In this document: positions 36,387 to 46,300 of the stretch, one piece after another
Layout: the number at the start of each line of letters is the position of its first letter
Numbering within the stretch: the first letter of the stretch is position 1
Assembly: GCA_963812775.1 (NCBI GenBank)
Contig: CAWEWH010000003.1
Location: 124,001 to 188,000, forward strand
Direction: 5' to 3'
From: CAWEWH01 sp963812775
GTDB lineage: Bacteria > Pseudomonadota > Alphaproteobacteria > Rhizobiales > Beijerinckiaceae
Length of the DNA: 64,000 nucleotides
Position numbers and translations under genes: made by a program
The notes under the pieces: model-generated
The model's database searches: none
The model's input: the letters and a program-made list of their open reading frames with translations, nothing else
Told to the model about the DNA's origin: nothing

Positions 36387-37139
36387 ATGCAACGCACGAT
36401 CGACGGCGAAGTGGCCTGGGTAACGGGTGCCGGCTCCGGCATCGGCCAGGCGGCGGCGGTGGCGCTTGCGGGCGCCGGCGCCTCGCTGGTGCTGAGCGGG
36501 CGGCGCCGCGAGCCCCTCGAGGAGACCGCCGCCGCCATCACCAAGAACGGCGGCAAGGCGCTGGTGGCGCCGGCCGACGTGAGCCGGTCGGGCGACATCA
36601 CCAAGGTGGCCGAGGAGATCAAGACGCGCTTCGGCCGCTGCGACATCCTCGTCAACAACGCCGGCCTCAACGTCAAGAACCGCAGCTGGAAGGACGTCGA
36701 CATCGCCGGCATCGACACGGTGATCGGCGCCAACCTGGCGGGACCGTTCTATGCGGTGGCCGCGGTGCTGCCGCTGATGCGGGCGCGGGGCGGCGGCCTC
36801 ATCATCCACGTCTCGTCGTGGGCCGGCCGCTTCGTCTCGCCCCTCACCGGCGCCGGCTACTCGGCCACCAAGCACGCCGTCGTGGCCATGAGCCACAGCA
36901 TCAACCAGGAGGAATGCACCAACGGCATCCGCTCCTGCTGCATCTGCCCCGGCGAGGTGGCGACGCCGATCCTCGACAAGCGGCCGGTGCCGGTCTCGGC
37001 CGAGGACAAGGCCAGGATGCTGCAATCGGACGACCTAGCCGAGACCATCCTCTACGTGGCGCGCATGCCGGCCTCGGTATGCGTCAACGAGATCCTGATC
37101 AGCCCGACCTGGAATCGCTTGTATGCGGGGGGACGTTAG
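36387..37139 (+). CDS. Short-chain dehydrogenase/reductase
   Basis: A 250-residue SDR. The cofactor loop is TGAGSGIGQAAAVAL at residues 14-28, and NNAG (ILVNNAGLNV) stabilises the fold. The catalytic triad is S (HVSSWAGR), Y and K in GYSATKHAV. The absence of an acidic residue after the second strand together with SGRRREP suggests NADP preference (inference). It is 4 bp upstream of the MetE-like gene, so the two are co-transcribed. Substrate not evident. Confidence 0.88.
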   Translation: MQRTIDGEVAWVTGAGSGIGQAAAVALAGAGASLVLSGRRREPLEETAAAITKNGGKALVAPADVSRSGDITKVAEEIKTRFGRCDILVNNAGLNVKNRSWKDVDIAGIDTVIGANLAGPFYAVAAVLPLMRARGGGLIIHVSSWAGRFVSPLTGAGYSATKHAVVAMSHSINQEECTNGIRSCCICPGEVATPILDKRPVPVSAEDKARMLQSDDLAETILYVARMPASVCVNEILISPTWNRLYAGGR

Positions 37140-37143
37140 CGCC

Positions 37144-38185
37144 ATGCTTCTCACCACACTTGCCGGCAGCCTGCCGAAGCCGCGCTGGCTCGCCGAGCCC
37201 GAGCGCCTGTGGGCGCCGTGGCGGCTTGACGGCGACGCCCTCACCGAGGGCAAGCGCGACGCCACGATCCTGGCGGTGAAGCGCCAGGAGGATTGCGGCC
37301 TCGACATCGTCGGCGACGGCGAGCAGGCCCGCGTGCATTTCGTGCACGGCTTCCTCGCCAATCTCGACGGCATCGACTTTTCCAAGAAGACGACCATCGG
37401 CATCCGCGCCGACCGCTACAAGGCGGAGGTGCCGACCGTCGTGGCGCCGATCCGCCGCAAAGGTCCCGTGCACGCCATGGAGGCCAGGGCGGCGCGCGCG
37501 CGCAACGACCCGCAAGCTGAAATTCACCTTGCCGGGGCCGATGACCATCGTCGACACCATCGCGGACGAGCATTATGGCAAGCGCCCCGACCTGGCGCTT
37601 GCCTTCGCGGCGGCGCTGAACGAGGAGGCCCGCGAGCTCGAAGCGCTCGGCGTCGACGTGATCCAGTTCGACGAACCGGCCTTCAACGTCTACATGCGCG
37701 AGGTCGCCGACTGGGGGCTCGCGGCGCTGGAAGAGGCCGCGCGCGGCCTCAAGGCCACCACCGCCGTCCACATCTGCTACGGCTACGGCATCAAGGCCAA
37801 TCTCGACTGGAAAGCGACGCTCGGCTCGCAGTGGCGGCAATACGAAGAGACCTTCCCGCTCATCGCCAAGAGCCGCATCGACCAGGTGTCGCTCGAGTGC
37901 CGCAATTCGCGCGTGCCCATCGAGCTCATGCGGCTGCTCGACGGCAAGGACCTGCTGGTCGGGGCCATCGACGTGGCGACCGATGCGGTCGAGACGGCCG
38001 AGGACGTGGCGGCGACCATCCGGGCGGCGCTGAAATACGTGGCGCCCGAGAAGCTCTATCCCTGCACCAATTGCGGCATGGCGCCCATGCAGGCCGACAT
38101 TGCCTACGGCAAGCTTGCGGCGCTGGCGGCCGGCGCGGCCCTGGTGCGGCGCGAGCTCACGGCGGGCAAGCGGGCGCGGGGCTGA
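37144..38185 (+). pseudogene. Cobalamin-independent methionine synthase C-terminal-type protein (COG0620), frameshifted as read
   Basis: Repaired, this is a 346-residue stand-alone MetE C-terminal domain (methyltransferase barrel). The first frame from ATG 37144 opens LLTTLAGSLPKPRWLAEPER; after about 37490-37503, a run of alternating G and C, the frame changes and continues KLKFTLPGPMTIVDTIADEH. Zinc ligands typical of MetE are visible: His and Cys in AVHICYGYG and Cys in LYPCTNCGM. Short MetE homologues transfer methyl groups from or to unknown donors and often pair with oxidoreductases, here the SDR 4 bp upstream. A dinucleotide indel error is likely. Confidence 0.78.
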
Positions 38186-38236
38186 CTCCTATGATCGTAA
38201 CCGGACGTAAAGCCTGTCCGGTTAGGAAACGCCGTC

Positions 38237-38641
38237 GTGGAGTATGTCCGTCTCATGGTTGGCGTCGCGTCGCCTCTTCTGTGCTGCATCCCGTCCTGCG
38301 CGGCGGCCGCCGCCCCGCACTGCGACCGCGAAACGCCACTCTGCAGCCACCATTGGGCGCAGGTGTCGGACGCCACCAAGGCGCGCGCCGTCCAGACGCG
38401 CCGGCGCCTCGAATGGCTGACGGGGCGCTGGAACGATCGCGCCTTCTTCGACACGGTTGAGCGCAGCGGCCGCTATCTCAAATTCGCAAGCGCCTTGGCG
38501 CAGGCGGTCGATGCCGCCCATCTCACCTCCCAGCGCGTACGCATCGAGGCGGCGGTGGCCGCGCTTCTTGCCCTGGTGAACGACGGCAAGGCGACGGCGC
38601 GCGCGCCGGCCCGGCGCAACGGTCATGGCAACGCCGCCTAG
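38237..38641 (+). CDS. Hypothetical protein, possibly exported
   Basis: A 134-residue frame from GTG 38237 (an ATG at 38255 is an alternative). The start is hydrophobic with several cysteines (VASPLLCCIPSCAAAAAPHC), followed by an amphipathic helical region (RRRLEWLTGRWNDRAFFDTV, ERSGRYLKFASALAQAV) and a basic tail. No family was recognised. The opposite strand is also open across this region but looks like a compositional shadow. Evidence for a real gene is moderate. Confidence 0.4.
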   Translation: MEYVRLMVGVASPLLCCIPSCAAAAAPHCDRETPLCSHHWAQVSDATKARAVQTRRRLEWLTGRWNDRAFFDTVERSGRYLKFASALAQAVDAAHLTSQRVRIEAAVAALLALVNDGKATARAPARRNGHGNAA

Positions 38642-38779
38642 GGCGCGATCCGCCGTTCGGACGGAAGCACGCCCTGCTTCTTGATTCCGCGCCTGCACCT
38701 GGACCCGCGTTCGTTTGGGGCGGCGGCTGGCGATTCCCACGTGTCACGCCGACGCAGCAGCCCACGGCCGCCGCTCGTT

Positions 38780-38869
38780 TCACAAGAGCACAATGACGGC
38801 GAGCACGAAGCCAAACGCGGCATACGCAGCAACGTGGGGCAGGTGCCGCCGCAGGATCATCGCGGTCAT
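38780..38869 (-). CDS. Small 29-residue single-helix membrane protein
   Basis: Starting at ATG 38869 the frame reads a short basic N-terminus (TAMILRRHLPHV) then one hydrophobic helix (AAYAAFGFVLAVIVLL) and stops. The shape is that of a one-pass small membrane protein. No ribosome site is obvious. It lies just upstream of Hsp20 on the same strand, in an otherwise empty gap. Confidence 0.4.
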   Translation of the reverse strand: MTAMILRRHLPHVAAYAAFGFVLAVIVLL

Positions 38870-38931
38870 GGGTCGGTCTTGGATCGGGCAGCCCGCGGCC
38901 TTTGCCGCGAGCTGCCGTTTGCCGGATGGCG

Positions 38932-39402
38932 TTAGGCCGCCTTCGGCTTGCCGATCTGCTGGCCCTGATTGTCCTGCAGAAACGTGCCTGAGCCGCCGAT
39001 GTTGATCCGGCGGGGCTTCAGCTCCTCCGGGACCTCGCGCTTCAGCTCGATCCGCAGCAGGCCGTTGTCGAGCCCGGCCGCCACCACCTTCACGTGGTCG
39101 GCCAGGTTGAATGCCTGCCGGAACGAGCGGGTGGCGATGCCGCGATAAAGGACTTCCACATCCTGCGGGTCGGACCGCTTGCCGCCGGTCACCGTGAGTG
39201 TGTTCTCATGATGGACGATGTCGATCTCGTCGGGCGCAAATCCGGCCACCGCCATCGTGATGAAGTATTGGTCCTCACCCTTCTTCTCGATGTTGTAGGG
39301 AGGCCAGTTGGTCTGCGGCTCGCCCACCTGGTCGAGCATGTCAAAGAGCCGGTCGAAACCGACGGTCGAGCGGTAGAGGGGAGAGAAGTCATAGGTTCCC
39401 AT
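38932..39402 (-). CDS. Small heat-shock protein Hsp20 (IbpA-like)
   Basis: A 156-residue alpha-crystallin-type chaperone. The N-terminus TYDFSPLYRSTVGFDRLFDM is typical of class A rhizobial small heat-shock proteins. The crystallin domain includes VAGFAPDEIDIVHHENTLTV and the GLDNGLLRIELKREVPE strand, and the C-terminal anchoring motif is RRINIGG. It holds unfolding proteins as a cytoplasmic oligomer. GGAGG lies 8 bp before ATG 39402 and appears to be part of a temperature-sensing leader hairpin. Confidence 0.93.
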   Translation of the reverse strand: MGTYDFSPLYRSTVGFDRLFDMLDQVGEPQTNWPPYNIEKKGEDQYFITMAVAGFAPDEIDIVHHENTLTVTGGKRSDPQDVEVLYRGIATRSFRQAFNLADHVKVVAAGLDNGLLRIELKREVPEELKPRRINIGGSGTFLQDNQGQQIGKPKAA

Positions 39403-39524
39403 AGCTACATCCTCCGTTGAGCAACGTAACCACAAGAGCGCCGGACACCGCCGGCGCCCGTTCTGCCAAGCCCATAGGGCGTCTTGACGCCGGATGAGCT
39501 AATTTTTCGACGGAGGTTTTCAAG
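39403..39524 (-). promoter_or_regulatory. hsp20 leader: ROSE-like RNA thermometer and heat-shock-type -35
   Basis: On the minus strand the leader contains three hairpins in series: GGCGTC-TT-GACGCC (39478-39491), GCGCCGG/CCGGCGC (39438-39457), and CGTTG-CT-CAACG directly followed by GGAGG, so TTGCTC can pair with the ribosome site. A UUGCUC sequence facing GGAGG at the 3' hairpin is the pattern of ROSE elements controlling rhizobial small heat-shock genes. Upstream, CTTGAAA (39518-39524) resembles a sigma-32 -35 box. The overall covariance fit was not tested. Confidence 0.5.
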
Positions 39525-39641
39525 AGGGGGCTTGAAATTTTTCATCCTTGAAATAGATGGCTCAGCGTCCGGGCCGACGGGCCCGGCGCGGCTGCCAGCG
39601 GCAGCAAATCGTATCCATGTTGCTCACACGAGGATGTGGCT

Positions 39642-40022
39642 ATGACCAACGCACACGACGATGACAAACCCTTCCATCTCGATCTCGATGACCTGTTGCA
39701 TCCCGCCCAGGCGTTCGACCACCCGCGCGACGTAGTCAAGGATGACGATCTGACCCTCAGCGAAAAGCGGGCCATACTGGCGTCATGGGCCTCGGATGCC
39801 TGCGCCGTCGAGGCGGCTCCCGCCTTGCGTCACGCCCCTGGCGGCCGACACCCGGTAACAGTTGATGAAATCCTGGAGGCGCTACAGGCGCTCGACAAGG
39901 AAGCCCAGCAGGTGGCGAAGCCGACGCCTTGGACGCGACGCCAGTTGCGGCGGCGCGCCTTGGACATCTTCCGGGGTCGCAGACGAGGCGGTCTTGGATC
40001 CGGATCAGACCTTTCGCACTAG
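39642..40022 (+). CDS. Conserved hypothetical protein, divergent from hsp20
   Basis: A 126-residue soluble protein. The first 60 residues, FHLDLDDLLHPAQAFDHPRD, then LTLSEKRAILASWASDACAV, form a block recurring in rhizobial relatives near heat-shock genes. The rest is helical (VDEILEALQALDKEAQQ) with a basic tail. The start is ATG 39642 with AGGA upstream; GTG 39636 is an alternative. It is divergent from hsp20 with paired CTTGAAA motifs between, suggesting heat control. Function unknown. Confidence 0.65.
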   Translation: MTNAHDDDKPFHLDLDDLLHPAQAFDHPRDVVKDDDLTLSEKRAILASWASDACAVEAAPALRHAPGGRHPVTVDEILEALQALDKEAQQVAKPTPWTRRQLRRRALDIFRGRRRGGLGSGSDLSH

Positions 40023-40370
40023 CGGCGGTTTCGAGCAGCTGGGGCGGGGCGACAGGCGCGGCAACGCTACCTAGAGACCGATCCCCCGCTTTCGAGCGGC
40101 TGCGGTCCAAATTTTGACGACCGTACGATCTTGCACCCGCGCCGCTTCGGGGCGGCGGCTGTCGATGCCCACTTTGGCGAGGCATGAGGCGATCTTAACT
40201 TCCGCCAAGCGAAATTTCAGGTTTGTTAACCATACGTGCTTACCTTTTGAGCATATTTTCGCGGCCCGAGCTGCCGCCTGGCCCGTCCAGCGGCGTGGCA
40301 TTTTTTTCAGTAAGCACATCGATCCGCATACACGGGATCGAGCAAAGGCCTGACTCTTGACGAGACGGCA
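40023..40370. other. 350-bp region before the autotransporter
   Basis: No gene is supported. An AT-richer stretch (GGTTTGTTAACCATACGTGCTTAC, 40221-40252) could hold the autotransporter promoter. Segment 40135-40171 resembles 38703-38740 (about 30 of 37 bases). A weak T run (TTTTTTTC, about 40300) also occurs. No -35/-10 pair was chosen. Confidence 0.3.
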
Positions 40371-43300
40371 TTGCAAAAGCTGCGGCCTTTTTGGCTGGCC
40401 TTTATTGCGGTGATTCTTAACGCCCCGCCGGCGCTGGCGGTGGTCAAGACGGTCAACGGCATCTCGGTGAACGTCGACCTACCGGCAGCCCAGCGGGGCG
40501 TGACCTACACGTCCACCATCAGCCCGAGCGGCGGCACCGGCCCCTATACCCTCCAGATCATCGGCGGCGCGATGCCGACCGGCTTCACCCTGTCGAGCGC
40601 CGGCGCCGTCAACGGCCTCACCTGCTCGTCGCCGATCGCCACCTATACGTTCTCGATCCGCATCACCGACAGCGTCGGGACGATTGCCGATTTCACGGGG
40701 GCGAACCAGTTCTCGCTGCCGCTCAATGCCGGCCCGGCGAGCGCCTGCCAGCTGACGCTGAACTCCATCACCTCGACCGGCACGACAGGCACGCCTTACC
40801 TGCAGACCATCATCGCGACCGGGGGTGTCGCGCCCACCTATCAGGTGGTGACCGGCGCGCTGCCGCCCGGCCTGTTGCTGAATTCCCTGACCGGCGTCCT
40901 CACGGGCATCCCGACGACCCCCGGCTCGTACACGTTCACGGTCCAGGCGACGGACCTGTTCGGCAATCGCGGAGCCGCCACCTACACACTTGTCATCGCC
41001 AGCCCGTTGACGCTGAACAGCACACCCTCGTCAGCCACGCAGGTGGGCATCGCCTATTCCCAGTCCAACACCGGCTCGGGCGGCTTTCTGGCCTACACTT
41101 ACTCGGTGAGCGCCGGCGCCCTGCCGGCCGGTGTCTCGCTCAACACGTCGAGCGGCCTGGTGTCGGGCACGCCGACGACGGCCGGCGCCTTCAGCTACAC
41201 GATCCGTGTCACCGACCTGCTCGGCGCCACCGCCACCCAGACGCTCAGCGGCACCATCGCGGCCGCCCTGTCGCTCACGAGCACGCCCGCGACGGTGACC
41301 CAGGTGGGCGTCGCCTATTCGCAGGCCAACACGGCGGTGGGCGGGACCGCGCCGTTCACCTATGCGGTCAGCGCCGGCGCCTTGCCGGCCGGCGTCTCCC
41401 TCGACACCGCGACCGGCCTGGTGTCGGGCACGCCGACGGCGGCCGGCGCCTTCAGCTACACGATCCGCGTCACCGACAATGTCGGGGCCACCGCCACGCA
41501 GGCGCTCAGCGGCACCATCGCGGCCGTGCTCGCCCTCAACAGCACGCCGTCGTCCGCCACCCAAGTGGGCGTCGCTTATTCGCAGGCCAACACCGCGTCC
41601 GGCGGCACGACGCCCTACGTCTATGCGGTCAGCGCCGGGGCGTTGCCGGCCGGTGTTTCGCTCAACACATCGAGCGGCCTGGTGTCGGGCACGCCGACTG
41701 TGGCCGGCGCCTTCAGCTACACGATCCGCGTCACCGACAATGTCGGGGCCACGGCCACCCAGAACGTCAGCGGCACCATCGCGGCCGTGCTCGCCCTCAA
41801 CAGCACGCCGTCGTCCGCCACCCAAGTGGGCGTCGCGTACTCGCAGGCCAACACCGCCTCCGGCGGCACGACGCCCTACGTCTATGCGGTCAGCGCCGGG
41901 GCGTTGCCGGCCGGTGTTTCGCTCAACACCTCGTCTGGGCTGGTGTCGGGCACGCCGACTGTGGCCGGCGCCTTCAGCTACACGATCCGCGTCACCGACA
42001 ATGTCGGGGCCACGGCCACCCAGACGTCGAGCGGCACCATCGCGGCCGTGCTCGCCCTCAACAGCACGCCGTCGTCCGCCACCCAAGTGGGCGTCTCTTA
42101 TTCGCAGGCCAACACCGCCTCCGGCGGCACGACGCCCTACGTCTATGCGGTCAGCGCCGGGGCGTTGCCGGCCGGTGTTTCGCTCAACACATCGAGCGGC
42201 CTGGTGTCGGGCACGCCAAGCGCGGCCGGCGCCTTCAGCTACACGATCCGCGTCACCGACAATGTCGGGGCCACGGCCACGCAGACATCGAGCGGCACCA
42301 TCGCGGCCGTGCTCGCCCTCAACAGCACGCCCTCGACGGTGACGCAGGTGGGCGTCGCCTACTCGCAGGCCAACACCGCGTCCGGCGGCACGACGCCCTA
42401 CGTCTTTTCCGTCAGCGCCGGGGCGCTGCCGGCCGGGGTCTCGCTCAACACATCGAGCGGCCTGGTGTCGGGCACGCCGACGGCAGCCGGCGCCTTCAGC
42501 TACACGATCCGCGTCACCGACAATGTCGGGGCCACGGCCACCCGAACGTCGAGCGGCACTATCGCGACAGCCGTGTCGCTCATGAGCACGCCGTCGGCGG
42601 CCACGCAGGTGGCGATCAGCTACGCGCAGAGCAACACTGCCTCCGGCGGCACCGCGCCTTACGTCTATGCGGTCAGCGCCGGCGCGCTGCCGGCCGGCGT
42701 CTCGCTCAACACCTCGACCGGCCTCGTGTCGGGAACGCCGAGCGCGGCGGGGGCTTTCAGCTACACGATCCAAGTGACCGACGGCGTCGGCGGCACGGCC
42801 ACGCAGACGCTCAGCGGCACGATCGCCGCAGTGCTCGGCCTGAACAGCACGCCGGCTTCGAGCACGCAGGTTGGCGTCGCCTACTCGCAAAGCAACACCG
42901 CGACCGGCGGCACGGCGCCGTTCACCTACGCGGTGACCGCCGGCGCGCTGCCGGCCGGCGTCTCGCTCAACCCTTCGAGCGGCCTTGTGTCCGGCACCCC
43001 GACGACGGCCGGCGCCTTCAGCTACACGATCCGCGTCACCGACAATGTCGGGGCCATCGCCACGCAATCGCTCAGCGGCACGATCTTCTCGGCGGCCGGA
43101 CCGGCGCTCAGCAGCACGCCCGCCTCCGCCACCCAGGTCGGCATCGCCTATTCGCAGAGCAACACCGGCAGCGACGGCACGCCGCCCTACGCCTTTTCGG
43201 TGAGCGCCGGCGCGCTGCCGGCCGGCGTCTCGCTCAACACCTCGTCCGGCCTGGTGTCCGGCACCCCGACGACGGCCGGCGCCTTCAGCTACACGATCCT

Positions 43301-46300
43301 CCTCACCGACAGTTTCAGCGCCACCGCGACCCAAACGCTGAGCGGCAGCATCGCGGCGGCATTGTCGCTGACAAGCACGCCCTCGACGGTGACGCAGGTC
43401 GCGGTGGCGTATTCGCAAAGCAACACGGCCGTGGGCGGCACGGCACCGTTCACCTATGCGGTCATCGCGGGGGCCTTGCCGGCCGGCGTCTCGCTCAACA
43501 CGTCGAGCGGCCTGGTGTCGGGCACGCCGACCGTGGCCGGCGCCTTCAGCTACACGATCCGCGTCACCGACAATGTCGGGGCCATCGCCACGCAGGCGCT
43601 CAGCGGCACAATCACGGCGGCCTTGTCGCTCATGAGCACGCCCGCCACGGTGACCCAGGTGGGCGTCGCCTATTCGCAGGCCAACACCGCCTCGGGCGGC
43701 ACGACGCCTTACGTTTATTCGGTGAGCGCCGGCGCGCTGCCGGCCGGCGTCTCGCTCAACACATCGAGCGGCCTGGTGTCGGGCACGCCGACGGCGGCCG
43801 GCGCCTTCGGCTACACGATCCGCGCCACCGACAATGTCGGGGCGACCGCCACACAGACGCTCGGCGGCACGATCGCGGCCGTCCTGTCGCTGGCCAGCAC
43901 GCCGTCGGCGACCACGCAGGTGGGACTCAGCTACGCGCAGAGCAACACCGCCTCCGGCGGCACGACGCCCTACGTCTATTCGGTCAGCGCCGGGGCGCTG
44001 CCGGCCGGGGTCTCGCTCAACACATCGACCGGCTCGGTGTCGGGCACGCCGACGGCGGCCGGCGCCTTCAGCTACACCATCCGCGTCACCGACAATGTCG
44101 GGGCCACCGCCACGCAGACCTCGAGCGGCACCATCACGACAGCCGTGTCGCTGATGAGCACGCCGTCGTCCGCCACCCAGATGGGCGTCGCGTACTCGCA
44201 GGCCAACACCGCGTCCGGCGGCACGACGCCTTACGTCTATGCGGTCAGCGCCGGCGCGCTGCCGGCCGGCGTTTCGCTCAACACATCGGCCGGCCTGGTG
44301 TCCGGCACGCCGACGGCGGCCGGCGCCTTCAGCTACACGATCCGCGTCACCGACAACGTCGGAGCCACCGCCACGCAGGCGCTCAGCGGCACCATCGCGG
44401 CCGTGCTCGCCCTCAACAGCACGCCGTCATCCGCCACGCAGGTCGGCGTTTCCTATGCGCAGAGCAACACCGCCGCGGGCGGCACCACGCCTTACGTCTA
44501 TGCGGTCAGCGCCGGCGCCCTGCCGGCCGGTGTTTCGTTGAACACCGCAACCGGCCTGGTGTCGGGCACGCCGACGGCAGCCGGGGCCTTCAGCTACACG
44601 ATCCGTGTCACCGACAATGTCGGGGCTACCGCGACGCAGGCGCTGAGCGGCACCATCACGGCGGCCGTGTCGCTGATGAGCACGCCATCGCCCGCCACGC
44701 AGGTCGGCGTCGCCTATTCGCAGGCCAACACCGCCTCGGGCGGCACGACGCCTTACGTCTTCGCGGTCAGCGCCGGCGCGTTGCCGGCCGGCGTCTCGCT
44801 CAACCCCGCGAGCGGCCTGGTGTCCGGCACGCCGACGGCAGCCGGCGCCTTCAGCTACACGATCCGCGTCACCGACAATGTCGGGGCCACCGCCACGCAG
44901 GCGTCGAGCGGCACGATCTCGGGGAGCCTCGTGCTGACGAGCACGCCCTCGGGAACCTTGCGGGTCGGCGCTCCCTACGCGCAGAGCAACACCGCCTCGG
45001 GTGGCACCGCGCCCTATGTCTACGCGGTCAGCGCCGGCGCGCTGCCGGCCGGCGTCACGCTCAACACCTCAACCGGCTCGGCATCGGGCACGCCGACCGC
45101 CGCGGGCGCCTTCAGCTACACGATCCGCGTGACCGACAGCCTTGGCGCGATGGCGACGCAGGCGCCGAGCGGAAGCATTGCCGCGTTCACGACGGCCATC
45201 ACGCTGACCACCTCCTCGTCGTCGACGTCTTTCGGCAGCGCCATCGTGTTCACCGCCACCGTGCTCGGCGCAAGCCCGACCGGCACGGTGACCCTGAGAG
45301 ACAGCACCACGCAGCTTGCGACCCTGGCGCTCGGCGCACCTGCGCCCGCGCCGGCTGGCGCACCCGCCGGCGGTGCCGCCGGCCCGTCGGCGGCGCAGGC
45401 ACCCGCCGGCAACATCGTGCTGTTCTCGATCGCTGCCCTCGCGCCGGGCGCTCATGCCATTTCGGCGCTATATAGCGGCGATGCCAACAACATGGCGGTG
45501 ACGAGCGACGCGCTGTCGGTGACCGTGAAGAGGCCCGACCCGGCGGCCGACCCCGAAGTCCGCGGGCTCGTTGTGGCGCAGGTCGCCGCGGCCCACCGCC
45601 TCGCCGAGGCTCAGTCGGCCAATGTCCGTCGCCGGCTCGAAGCCCTGCACGAGGACATTTGCGGTTTCTCCAACCATCTGTCCCTTTCGAGCCTGGAGCC
45701 GAGGGAAGACCCGAAGGAGTGGAGGGATCCCGGCGCTTCGCCCGCGTGGCTCCTGCGCGGGTCAGACGGGCGCCCGGTGGCCAGCGCGCAGCCCGCCGCC
45801 CGCGCCGGTGCGCAAACCTGCCCGGAGGCGGCCGCCTGGATCAGCGGCTCTCTGGTGCACGGCCACCAGAATGTCGCCGCCGTCGCCGAAAAGAACCGCT
45901 TCTCCACGAGGGGGCTCGCGGCCGGCATCGATACGCGCGTCTTCAGCAATCTCAAGATCGGCGCGGCCATCGGCTATGGCTCGGACGACACGAGGGTCGG
46001 AGCGAAGGGCACGCGCAGCGTCGCCGACAGCGCCACCGTCGTGGCTTACGCGTCCTACAAGCTATGGCCGCGCATCTTCATCGATGGGCTCGCCGGCTAC
46101 AGCCTGCTTGCCTTCGACACCCGCCGCTACGTCACCAGCGACGGCAGCTTCGCGACCGGCCAGCGCGGCGGCGGCAGCTGGTTCGGCTCCCTCGTCTTGA
46201 CGGCGGAGCTGGGAGGCGGCGGCCTGCGCCTTGCCCCCTATCTGCGCGGCGATGTCGCGGCCGCCCGCCTTCGCCCCTATGGGGAAGCCGGCAACCCGAC

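Noticed and set aside
38222..38740. 172-codon minus-strand frame opposite the hypothetical gene
   Set aside because: Arg/Ala-rich shadow composition; the plus-strand frame has the more protein-like sequence, though neither is certain.
41031..43418. 795-codon repetitive frame on the minus strand
   Set aside because: It mirrors the autotransporter repeats; repetition follows from the 261-bp DNA repeat on the coding strand.
41007..45180. CRISPR-like periodic repeats
   Set aside because: The period is 261 bp, the whole unit is coding and conserved, and there are no short repeats with unique spacers.
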